A DNA stretch of 64,000 bases from JBAJNN01 sp036881905 (GTDB lineage: Bacteria; Pseudomonadota; Alphaproteobacteria; Rhizobiales; Im1): NCBI GenBank assembly GCA_036881905.1, contig JBAJNN010000008.1, forward strand, positions 1 through 64,000. Reading direction: 5' to 3'. Position 1 is the stretch's first letter. Each line of letters starts with the position of its first letter. Positions 35,709 through 43,142 of the stretch are shown here, piece after piece. The notes beneath the pieces are model-generated. The model was not told where the DNA came from, searched no databases, and worked only from the letters and a program-made list of their open reading frames with translations. The position numbers and the translations under genes are program-made.

Positions 35709-36578
35709 TCAGGTGTCGGAACCCTCTTCGCTCCGCACGATCTCGTCTTCGGTTTTCATCATGGCCTGGCGCGCGTTGTAGCGGCGCGACTGACGGGCAT
35801 AAGAGCGAAGACCGATCGGCAACGACGTCAGATAACAAAGTGCAAATCCGCTCAGCATAATCCAGGGAAAGCTTATGAGCAGCGCCGTGACCAAGACCAC
35901 AATGAGCAGAACCGGCATGACCATATCGCGATGGATCCGCCTGCCGATGGTCTTACCGGAAAAAGTCGGCGCCCGGCTGACCATGAGCAGCCCGATAACG
36001 GCGATATAGGCCAACACGATACTGGCAATGGCCTCGCCATCATGCACCAGCCCGAGAAACCCGATATACATCGGCAACAACGCCAGCCCGGCCGCGGCGG
36101 GCGCCGGTACGCCGACAAAATAATTCTCGGCGAAGGCCGGTTTGCCGGGCTCATCGAGCACGACATTGAAACGGGCAAGCCTCAACGCACAGCAAATAGC
36201 AAGCGCCAGGGCCACAATCCAGCCCAGATTGTCGAGGGCATGCAAAGACCACAGGTAAATCAGTATCGCCGGCGCGACCCCGAAATTAACAAAATCGGCC
36301 AAAGAATCGAGTTCGGCCCCGAAACGCGACGCGCTCTTCAAAAACCGCGCCAGGCGGCCATCGACCGCGTCCAGAATAATGGCCAGAACAATCGCGCCGG
36401 TGGCCAGCTGATAGCGTCCCTCCACCGCCATGCGAATCGCGGTGACGCCTGAACACAACGCCAGAAGGGTAATGAGGCTGGGCAGCAGAAGGCGCGCCGG
36501 TATTCGCCTGAAGCGATGTCCGCGCCGGTCATGTCCGCGCTTTAAGGGAGCGGAGGTTTTAAAATCCGGCCAAAACAT
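35709..36578 (-). CDS. pssA: CDP-diacylglycerol-serine O-phosphatidyltransferase
   Basis: An integral membrane CDP-alcohol phosphatidyltransferase making phosphatidylserine from CDP-diacylglycerol and serine. The catalytic motif D-G-x2-A-R-x8-G-x3-D-x3-D is complete: DGRLARF, then FGAELDSLAD. About eight hydrophobic helices follow. The start is the ATG at 36578, which has GGGG five bases upstream; the frame is open further back into psd but lacks initiation signals there. It follows psd, which converts its product to phosphatidylethanolamine. The conserved psd-pssA pair supports the assignment. Confidence 0.93.
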   Translation of the reverse strand: MFWPDFKTSAPLKRGHDRRGHRFRRIPARLLLPSLITLLALCSGVTAIRMAVEGRYQLATGAIVLAIILDAVDGRLARFLKSASRFGAELDSLADFVNFGVAPAILIYLWSLHALDNLGWIVALALAICCALRLARFNVVLDEPGKPAFAENYFVGVPAPAAAGLALLPMYIGFLGLVHDGEAIASIVLAYIAVIGLLMVSRAPTFSGKTIGRRIHRDMVMPVLLIVVLVTALLISFPWIMLSGFALCYLTSLPIGLRSYARQSRRYNARQAMMKTEDEIVRSEEGSDT

Positions 36579-36657
36579 TTTTACCCCGCGAAGCTGGCGA
36601 AAGGCTCCCGACAAAGAACCGCGCAAAGGCAACAACCTTGCAGTTCGGCTTCGGCGA

Positions 36658-37368
36658 TCAATCGGCGCGCGCCTCGCGCATGGCCTCTTCAGAATTGAGG
36701 TCGGCCAGAACCGTTTCTCCGGCAATGACACGCTGGCCGACAGCGATAAGCGGATTATGGCCGTTGGGGAGGTAAACGTCCACCCGGGAGCCGAAACGGA
36801 TCATACCGATGCGCTCACCGGCGCCAACCTTGTCGCCGCGCTTGACGAAGCGCACGATACGGCGAGCGACGAAACCGGCAATCTGCACCATCGCGACCTT
36901 CACCCCTCCGGCCATCTCGATCAAAACACCCTGGCGTTCATTGTCCTCGCTCGCCTTGTCGAAGGCGGCATTGACGAATCGGCCCGGACTATAGGTCATA
37001 TTCGCAATTCGGCCCGCGACCGGGGCACGATTTATGTGGACATCGAAGACGTTCATAAAAATGGATACGCGCATCCGCCTTTCGCCTTCAACCCCGGCTT
37101 CCAATGGCGAATCGACTTCCGCGATAGATGAAATGCGCCCATCGGCGGGGCTGATCACCAGCCCTTCGCGCAATGGCGTCACCCGCGGCGGATCGCGGAA
37201 GAAGAAGATGCACCACAGCGTGGCCACGACACCGATCCACCCAAGCCAACCGAAGCCGAACACAAACAAGGCCAGACTCACCCCGGCGAAAATCGTCACG
37301 AAGCGATACCCCTCGCAGTGTACCGGCACCACTATCGAGGCTATCATGTCCCTCAATCGATCGATCAC
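36658..37368 (-). CDS. psd: Phosphatidylserine decarboxylase proenzyme
   Basis: A pyruvoyl-dependent, membrane-bound enzyme producing phosphatidylethanolamine. It is the short form (about 236 residues). The self-cleavage site is the Gly-Ser in IRFGSRVDVYLP near the C-terminus, and NVFDVHINRAPVAG and FRDPPRVTP are conserved family words. N-terminal hydrophobic helices (YRFVTIFAGVSLALFVFGF) anchor it. AGGAGG lies directly on an ATG at 37374, too close for it, and six bases before the GTG at 37368. The GTG is therefore the likely start. The frame opens about 390 bases earlier, but that part looks non-coding. Confidence 0.92.
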   Translation of the reverse strand: MIDRLRDMIASIVVPVHCEGYRFVTIFAGVSLALFVFGFGWLGWIGVVATLWCIFFFRDPPRVTPLREGLVISPADGRISSIAEVDSPLEAGVEGERRMRVSIFMNVFDVHINRAPVAGRIANMTYSPGRFVNAAFDKASEDNERQGVLIEMAGGVKVAMVQIAGFVARRIVRFVKRGDKVGAGERIGMIRFGSRVDVYLPNGHNPLIAVGQRVIAGETVLADLNSEEAMREARAD

Positions 37369-37714
37369 AAGCATCCTCCTGTCCGTTGGTGCGGATTTTA
37401 CATGCGCCGGACACAACCGCTCCATAATAACACGATAATCGGATAAAGCCTTAAAGGTCACCACCCGGCAAGTCCCGATCCTGCCCTTATGTTCATGGGA
37501 CAGAGAGAAACACAGACAGGCAGGCGCGAGTACCGACGTAGAAATGCTCACGGAATCATGCCCCGCGGGACTCCCCCGACCCGCTTTCGTCACATCTAAG
37601 AGCGGGCAGAGGACCAGGGACCGCCCCCCTCTCCCACTGCCGCTAAACTGACCGGCCGGCAATCCGGCTTGCAGTCCCCGCTCCTCCTTCCCCATCCCGG
37701 CCGACGCTTCGGGT

Positions 37715-38215
37715 CTATTCGTCGCTATCGGCGCCGACTGCCTGGATCTGGCAGTAATTCTCAAGGCCGATCGTCTTGATCAAATCGAGCTGGGTTTCAA
37801 GCCAATCGATATGACCTTCTTCGTCGACAATAAGGTCTTCAAAAATCCTCATGCTGCCATAATCCGACTTTTCATTGCAGCATGCCCGCGCTTTCATATA
37901 AAGGGCGCGCGCGGCGCATTCCTCATCAAGGTCGATTTTCAGAATCTCCTTCACGCCGCGACCAATTTTCGAGGAAACGTTGCGCTGAAGTTCCGGCGCG
38001 CCCTCAAGGAACGCGCCCCCAAGAAAAATGACACGGTCAAGCAGCCGGTCGGCATGCTGCCTTTCCTCAGCCGATTCGGCGAGCTGCTTGGCGGCAAGCC
38101 TTGCAAACCCCCAATCCTCGAGCAGCTTGGAATGCAGCCAATAGCGATCGGCCGCCATCAGCTCCGCCCTTAATGCCTTGTTGAGATATTTAACGACATC
38201 TTCATCGCCTTTCAT
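37715..38215 (-). CDS. bfr: Bacterioferritin without the haem-ligand methionine
   Basis: An iron-storage ferritin of 166 residues. Starting at the third ATG of ATGATGATG (AAGGAG is six bases before it), numbering matches E. coli Bfr. Ferroxidase ligands Glu18, Tyr25, Glu51 and His54 are kept (AELMAADRYW, AEERQHAD), as are the later Glu in DLDEECA and Glu/His in DEEGHIDWLE. Position 52, the haem-binding Met in E. coli, is Arg. A short insertion follows residue 65 (GGAFLEGAPELQ). It should oxidise and store iron but not bind haem by itself; mixed shells with a haem-binding partner are known in other bacteria. A promoter and an Irr-like box lie upstream. Confidence 0.93.
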   Translation of the reverse strand: MKGDEDVVKYLNKALRAELMAADRYWLHSKLLEDWGFARLAAKQLAESAEERQHADRLLDRVIFLGGAFLEGAPELQRNVSSKIGRGVKEILKIDLDEECAARALYMKARACCNEKSDYGSMRIFEDLIVDEEGHIDWLETQLDLIKTIGLENYCQIQAVGADSDE

Positions 38216-38259
38216 CATCATCTCCTTAATTTCTGGAATTACGATCAGTGTCGGCGTCT

Positions 38260-38288
38260 TGTTTACGAGCGAACCAGAAGCATGTCAA
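38260..38288 (-). promoter_or_regulatory. Promoter of bfr
   Basis: On the minus strand TTGACA (38288-38283) is followed by 17 bases and TAAACA (38265-38260), four of six matching TATAAT. The distance to the start codon is about 45 bases. It lies just downstream of the Irr-like box. Confidence 0.6.
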
Positions 38289-38291
38289 CAC

Positions 38292-38312
38292 TTTTTAGAA
38301 TGATTCCAAAAA
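38292..38312. promoter_or_regulatory. Irr-box-like (ICE) palindrome upstream of bfr
   Basis: The sequence TTTTTAGAATGATTCCAAAA is an imperfect palindrome matching the iron control element recognised by Irr (TTTAGAA..N3..TTCNAAA). It lies four bases upstream of the -35 hexamer of the bfr promoter. Irr represses bfr under iron limitation in several alphaproteobacteria, so iron-dependent expression is likely. The irr gene itself is not in the window. Confidence 0.6.
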
Positions 38313-38484
38313 TCGACGGGACAAAGCCGGCAAGCGGGTTGCCGCGGCGCGGGCAATCGCGTAAAATTGCGTCCAAATTTGGCGGTGCGAGGATTTGATT
38401 GTCTGCATCGGGTCCGGTGAATGTCGGCGATAAAATGGAAAGGGATCAACTCCCATCGGCGGCATGGGCAGGGTTTGGCGACAT

Positions 38485-38582
38485 AGAGCGCCGTTCGATT
38501 CGATTAAATCGAACCGGCGCTCTTAAGTCTTTAATTTTGGCCGCATAATCTTGATTGTCCTCGCTCTCGCTTGGCAAGCTCG
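38485..38582 (-). repeat. Dispersed hairpin repeat, copy 2 (inverted relative to copy 1)
   Basis: Its minus strand reads CGAGCTTGCCAAGCGA, then ATTATGCGGCCAAAATTAAA and the hairpin with arms AGAGCGCCGGTTCGATT and AATCGAACGGCGCTCT. It aligns end to end with 14345-14443. The differences inside the hairpin keep pairing (C-G against T-G or T-A at matching places), and the loop AATC and bulged G are the same. It lies between the divergent bfr and Nudix genes. Confidence 0.8.
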
Positions 38583-38672
38583 GATTATGCTTTAAATTCG
38601 CCCCTCGCCCAAACACCGGTTTTACCGATTTGGCGGACACTCGAGGTCAGCAACAGAAGGACCATATCCCTC

Positions 38673-39218
38673 ATGGCGTCGATTGACGAGGCAACTATCG
38701 CCGGCATGGCCTATCGGCCCAATGTCGGCGTCATGGTGGTCAATGGCGACGGCAAGGTCTGGCTGGGGCGGCGTATCGCGCAAGGACAAGACGACGAGAT
38801 CGACGCAGAGGCATTGCTGTGGCAAATGCCGCAAGGCGGCATCGACGCGGGCGAATCTCCACTCACGGCGGCAAGGCGTGAGCTTAGAGAAGAAACTGGC
38901 ATCGAAGCCGCCAGCGTTCTTGCGCAGACCAAAGGTTGGCTCTATTACGATTTGCCGCGCGATATGATCGGCCGGGCGCTGAAAGGCCAATATCGCGGCC
39001 AGAAACAGAAATGGTTTTTGATGCGTTTTACCGGGCAGGATCATGAAATCGATCTTCAGGCCAACGGGCATGAGGTCGAATTCGACGCTTGGCGCTGGGC
39101 GGATATCGATGAGCTGGCCCGCCTGGTTGTTCCTTTCAAACGCGCCGTTTATGAGCATGTTGTCAGTGTGTTCAAACCTGTAATCACGAATTTTCCGGAA
39201 CCCCGCTTAGAGTCATAA
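38673..39218 (+). CDS. rppH: RNA pyrophosphohydrolase (Nudix)
   Basis: The Nudix box GGIDAGESPLTAARRELREE continues TGIE and fits GX5EX7REUXEEXGU exactly. The surrounding PNVGVMVVNGDGKVWLGRR and the C-terminal W-R-W and PFKRAVYEHVV features match RppH, which removes pyrophosphate from RNA 5' ends to start decay and also hydrolyses dinucleoside polyphosphates. The ATG at 38673 is preferred, with AAGGA 11 bases upstream. A later start at MAYRPNVGVM is possible. The frame upstream of 38673 overlaps the repeat and looks non-coding. Confidence 0.9.
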   Translation: MASIDEATIAGMAYRPNVGVMVVNGDGKVWLGRRIAQGQDDEIDAEALLWQMPQGGIDAGESPLTAARRELREETGIEAASVLAQTKGWLYYDLPRDMIGRALKGQYRGQKQKWFLMRFTGQDHEIDLQANGHEVEFDAWRWADIDELARLVVPFKRAVYEHVVSVFKPVITNFPEPRLES

Positions 39219-39389
39219 TCCCGGCTTTGCCGCTTGTGGATAAGCATCCCTCTGTGGTGCCTTTTTTACCCGCGTGGGTGTAACAGGCTTGCTAGGGTTT
39301 ATTTGCAGGATTCGGGATGAGATACAATCCGTCATCGGCAGTTTGCTCAATCTTGGCATGGTTAATTTTGTGAAACACACGTGTTAGCG

Positions 39390-39956
39390 ATGAAAATCGA
39401 TGGCAATGAAATCCGCCCTGGGCACGTCATTCGCCACAAGGGTAGCCTGTGGCTGGCGGTGAAACTTCAGCATGTTAAGCCCGGCAAGGGCGGCGCTTAC
39501 GCTCAGGTGGAACTGAAAAACGTTCTTGATGGAACCAAGCTCAACGAACGGTTTCGCTCATCGGAAACGGTCGAGAGGGTTCGTCTGGAGCAGAAGGACT
39601 ATCAATATCTCTACGGCGAAGGCGATAGGCTGGTGTTCATGGACACCGACACCTATGAACAAATCGAGTTGCAGCACAGCTTCATCGGCGACGACCGGGC
39701 CGCCTTTCTGCGCGATGGCATGAAGGTAACCGTCGAGTTTTTCGAGGACAAGCCTTTGGGGGTCTCATTGCCGGGTCAGGTTTGTCTCGCGATTGCGGAG
39801 GCGGAACCGGTCATCAAGGGGCAGACGGCTTCATCCTCCTACAAACCGGCGGTTCTGGAGAATGGGATACGGATCATGGTTCCTCCTTTCGTCAAGGTCG
39901 GAGAGCGCATCATCGTCGATACCAATGAGGTCAGCTATGTTCGTCGCGTCGAATAA
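39390..39956 (+). CDS. efp: Translation elongation factor P
   Basis: EF-P relieves ribosomes stalled at proline runs. The three OB-like domains are recognisable: MKIDGNEIRPGHVIRHKGSLW at the start, the tip loop KPGKGGAYAQVELKN with the modifiable lysine, and the C-terminal GIRIMVPPFVKVGERIIVDT. Length 188 residues is normal. ATG 39390 fits the family start; a GTG at 39381 is in frame but not needed. suhB follows after 42 bases in the same direction. Confidence 0.95.
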   Translation: MKIDGNEIRPGHVIRHKGSLWLAVKLQHVKPGKGGAYAQVELKNVLDGTKLNERFRSSETVERVRLEQKDYQYLYGEGDRLVFMDTDTYEQIELQHSFIGDDRAAFLRDGMKVTVEFFEDKPLGVSLPGQVCLAIAEAEPVIKGQTASSSYKPAVLENGIRIMVPPFVKVGERIIVDTNEVSYVRRVE

Positions 39957-39998
39957 GATTCGCACAAGATCGGCACGGCAAAATGGAAAAGGCGAATA

Positions 39999-40796
39999 AT
40001 GGCCGGTTCCGCCCTGATCAACATCATGGTGAAAGCCACGCGCAAGGCCACGCGCAACATCCGCCGCGATTTCGGCGAGATCGAACATCTGCAGGTTTCG
40101 CGCAAAGGCCCGGCCGATTTTGTGTCCGCGGCCGACCGGCGGGTTGAAAAAATTCTGCATGAGGAGTTGGAACGCGCCCGCCCCGGCTATGGTTTTCTGA
40201 TGGAGGAATCGGGAAGCGTTTCCGGCGCCGATCGAACCCATCGCTGGATCATCGATCCGATTGACGGCACCACCAATTTTATCAACGGTATCCCCCTGTT
40301 CGCGGTATCGGTCGGCCTGGAACGCGATGGCGAATTGGTCGCCGGCATCGTCTATAATCCGATCATGGACGAGTTATTCGTCGCCGAACGCGGATGCGGC
40401 GCGTTTCTCAATGACCGGCGACTGCGCGTAAAGCAAAAGCGCAGTCTTGATGAGGCCCTTATCAGCTGCGGTATTCCCTATCGCGGTTACGGCGACCATG
40501 GGCTGTTTCGCCGCGAGATTGAACCTTTGCAGGCCCGGGCGGTCGGAATCCGCCACTCCGGCTCCGCAGCGCTGGAGCTTGCCTATGTCGCGGCGGGACG
40601 CTACGATGCCTGTCTGAAACGTGGCTTAAAACCCTGGGACATTGCGGCCGGTCTTGTCCTCATTCGCGAGGCCGGCGGCGTGATCGGCGATATTGACGGT
40701 GAGGGCGACGTGCTCAAGACTGGCAATATTCTGGCGACGAATACCGATCACCTGTATTGGGAAATAAGGCGGGAACTAGATGCGGCAGGGCGTTAA
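39999..40796 (+). CDS. suhB: Inositol monophosphatase family protein (SuhB)
   Basis: A magnesium-dependent phosphatase. Metal-binding motifs are FLMEESG (Glu), WIIDPIDGTTNFING and KPWDIAAGLVLIREAGG. In bacteria SuhB also acts in rRNA transcription antitermination; either role is possible. The length of 265 residues is standard. The gene follows efp and precedes the proton channel pair. Confidence 0.93.
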   Translation: MAGSALINIMVKATRKATRNIRRDFGEIEHLQVSRKGPADFVSAADRRVEKILHEELERARPGYGFLMEESGSVSGADRTHRWIIDPIDGTTNFINGIPLFAVSVGLERDGELVAGIVYNPIMDELFVAERGCGAFLNDRRLRVKQKRSLDEALISCGIPYRGYGDHGLFRREIEPLQARAVGIRHSGSAALELAYVAAGRYDACLKRGLKPWDIAAGLVLIREAGGVIGDIDGEGDVLKTGNILATNTDHLYWEIRRELDAAGR

Positions 40797-41000
40797 GCGA
40801 AATCTCCGCGACGTGGCCCGCGCGCAATGGGTTAACGCGTCAGTGGACGGGGCCGGGAGCGCCGAAACAGGCTGAAACCGCCATTTGAGATCCGAACTCC
40901 AACGCATCTTGACGGATAATGGCTGAAAGGTTCATTGTGCAATGTTAAAAACCTATCGGCTGGTTGTCGCAATAATTTGGGTGATTGGGTCAAAATCCTG

Positions 41001-41861
41001 ATGAATGATGATCATGGTTATGCGGTGTTGGCGCCGCCGCGGATTTACCTGATCCGTATGAGTGTCTTCGTTGTTCTGGTCGGTTTCATCGTCGCTGTTC
41101 TTTTCGGGCGAATCGGCGAAGCCTTTCTCACCAACCCGGGCTTGAACGGGCTGATCGCCGCCGTGCTAGCAATCGGGGTTGGTCATGCGTTCCGGCTGGT
41201 CTGGCGGCTGTTTGCAGAGGCGCAATGGGTCAATACCTTCCGGCTCGCCGATCCGGGCCTTGGCCAGGCGCGCAGGCCAAGGCTCTTAAGCCCCGTGGCC
41301 ATGCTCTTAAAAGATCGTCAGGGGCGCATGGTCTTGACGCCGCAATCGCTGCGCTCACTCCTCGATTCTCTGGCTTCAAGGCTCGATGAATCCCGCGATA
41401 TATCGCGCTACCTCATCGGCCTTTTGGTTTTCCTCGGACTTATAGGCACATTCTGGGGCCTGTTGCAGACTATTGGCTCGGTCGGGCGTATCATTCACGC
41501 GCTCGATGTCACCACAGGTGAGTCGGCGGTGTTGTTCGAACAACTGAAATCGGGGCTGGAAGCGCCTTTGCAGGGCATGGGAACGGCTTTTTCCTCTTCG
41601 CTGTTCGGGCTTGCCGGTTCGCTGGTTTTGGGATTTCTGGACCTGCAGGTCGGTCAGGCGCAAAACCGGTTTTACACCGAAGTCGAAGATTGGCTCTCTT
41701 CCGCCACCGATATTGAGGCCGCCGATGGCGCTGTGGGCGGTCTTGCGAATTTGAGCCGGATTCAGGCCGGCCTCGATGGCTTGCATAACAGCCTGGAAAG
41801 GCTGAACGCCACGCTTGAGCGCGCCCATGCGCAAACCGACGATTCCGGCCAAACGCTGTAA
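41001..41861 (+). CDS. MotA/TolQ/ExbB-like proton channel protein
   Basis: An inner membrane protein of about 286 residues with two N-terminal helices (about 18-40 and 48-65). A later pair carries the MotA/TolQ/ExbB signature (YLIGLLVFLGLIGTFWGLLQT near 133, then GMGTAFSSSLFGLAGSLVLGF near 200). It ends in a coiled-coil-like tail. With the MotB/OmpA-like protein next door it probably forms an ion-driven complex that acts on peptidoglycan. The ATG at 41001 (MNDDHGYAVL) is the likely start; no clear ribosome binding site. It is not next to flagellar or tol genes. Confidence 0.85.
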   Translation: MNDDHGYAVLAPPRIYLIRMSVFVVLVGFIVAVLFGRIGEAFLTNPGLNGLIAAVLAIGVGHAFRLVWRLFAEAQWVNTFRLADPGLGQARRPRLLSPVAMLLKDRQGRMVLTPQSLRSLLDSLASRLDESRDISRYLIGLLVFLGLIGTFWGLLQTIGSVGRIIHALDVTTGESAVLFEQLKSGLEAPLQGMGTAFSSSLFGLAGSLVLGFLDLQVGQAQNRFYTEVEDWLSSATDIEAADGAVGGLANLSRIQAGLDGLHNSLERLNATLERAHAQTDDSGQTL

Positions 41862-42018
41862 GAGATTGTTCGCTAGATGCATCATGATCATGAAATGATA
41901 CGCTGCCGGGTGCACAGTCATGGCGAGACCCAAATGGAGATAAAGCCAGTTTTGAACCGCCTTCTGTCCGGTCTTGAGGCTTGCGCACACCGCGACGCAA
42001 CAGACAGGGATTAGGGTC

Positions 42019-43050
42019 ATGGCCTTGAGTGCACGCTATGCGCGCCGTCAGCCCCAGACCAATTTCTGGCCGGGTTTTGTCGATGCGATGTCCACCCTGC
42101 TTCTGGTTTTCGTCTTTTTGTTGTCGATTTTCATGGTGGTGCAGTTTTTATTGGAGCGTGAAATTTCCGGGCGTGACACTGTTCTTAATCGTCTGCGCAA
42201 TGAAATCGCCGAACTCAGTGACATGCTGTCTCTGGAAAAAACAGACAAATCGCGACTTGAAACCAACCTGGCCGAGCTCAGCAATAATCTGGAGATGAGG
42301 GAAAAGGAAAATTCGCGGCTGCAGGCTCGGCTCGATCAGGCGTCACGCTCCGGCGGGGAGATGCAAACGGCGCTCTCGAACTTGCGCGGCAAACTCGCCG
42401 ATGAACGTAAACTTTCCGCCAATGCTTTGGCGCAGGTCGAGTTGCTCAACCGGCAGATTGCGGCGTTGCGCCGGCAAATCGCCGCCCTTGATGAAGCTCT
42501 CGCCGCATCGGAACAGCAAAACGGCGAATCTAAAGAACAAATCGCCGATCTCGGCCGCAGGCTCAATGCCGCCCTTGCCCGACGTGTTCAGGAACTGGAA
42601 GGTTACCGCTCGGAATTCTTCGGCGTTTTGCGTAAAATTCTCGGTCAATACCCCGGCGTCCATGAAGTCGGCGATCGCTTCGTGTTCCAGTCGGAGGTTC
42701 TGTTTCCCAAAGGCAGCGCCCAACTCAACGACCCTGGCCGCCGGGACCTCGACATGCTCGCAGGCGCCCTGAAAGACCTGGAAACTAAAATCCCGCCCGA
42801 TATCGACTGGGTTCTGCGCGTTGATGGCCACACCGACACCGATCCCATCAATACGGGGGTTTTTCCTTCCAACTGGGAATTATCCACGGCACGCGCCATA
42901 GCGGTCGTCAAATATCTGATCAAGCAGGGTGTGCCGCCCAAGCGCCTGGTTGCGGCGGGCTTCAGCAGCTACCACCCCATCGAGCGGGGAGATAGCGAGG
43001 CCGCCAAACAACGCAATCGCCGCATCGAACTGAAATTGACCGGGCGCTAG
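42019..43050 (+). CDS. MotB-like protein with coiled coil and OmpA peptidoglycan-binding domain
   Basis: One N-terminal transmembrane helix contains an aspartate (FWPGFVDAMSTLLLVFVFLL, Asp22), like the proton-carrying Asp of MotB. A long coiled coil (about 50-200, rich in Leu/Glu/Arg/Gln) follows. The OmpA/MotB domain (about 225-343) has VDGHTDTDPI, LSTARAIAVVKYL and NRRIELKL for peptidoglycan binding. The ATG at 42019 is just after AGGG. The MotA-like gene upstream supplies the partner. Pairs of this kind occur in many alphaproteobacteria, and their cell role is not established to my knowledge. Confidence 0.86.
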   Translation: MALSARYARRQPQTNFWPGFVDAMSTLLLVFVFLLSIFMVVQFLLEREISGRDTVLNRLRNEIAELSDMLSLEKTDKSRLETNLAELSNNLEMREKENSRLQARLDQASRSGGEMQTALSNLRGKLADERKLSANALAQVELLNRQIAALRRQIAALDEALAASEQQNGESKEQIADLGRRLNAALARRVQELEGYRSEFFGVLRKILGQYPGVHEVGDRFVFQSEVLFPKGSAQLNDPGRRDLDMLAGALKDLETKIPPDIDWVLRVDGHTDTDPINTGVFPSNWELSTARAIAVVKYLIKQGVPPKRLVAAGFSSYHPIERGDSEAAKQRNRRIELKLTGR

Positions 43051-43142
43051 GATCATACCGACAATCGTTGACGCGCCACCTGCTTAATTAAGGGGGTCTG
43101 GCTTGTTACGCGTCGGGTTGCGGTTTGCACGCTCGTGATGGG

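Noticed and set aside
37369..37764. Upstream extension of psd as coding
   Set aside because: Low-complexity translation, overlap with the bfr 3' end, and a good ribosome site at the GTG 37368.
41001..43050. Zorya-type phage defence (ZorA/ZorB) from the MotA- and MotB-like pair
   Set aside because: The MotA-like protein lacks the long cytoplasmic tail of ZorA, and no ZorC/D/E-type effector is adjacent. The neighbours are housekeeping genes (efp, suhB, purH).
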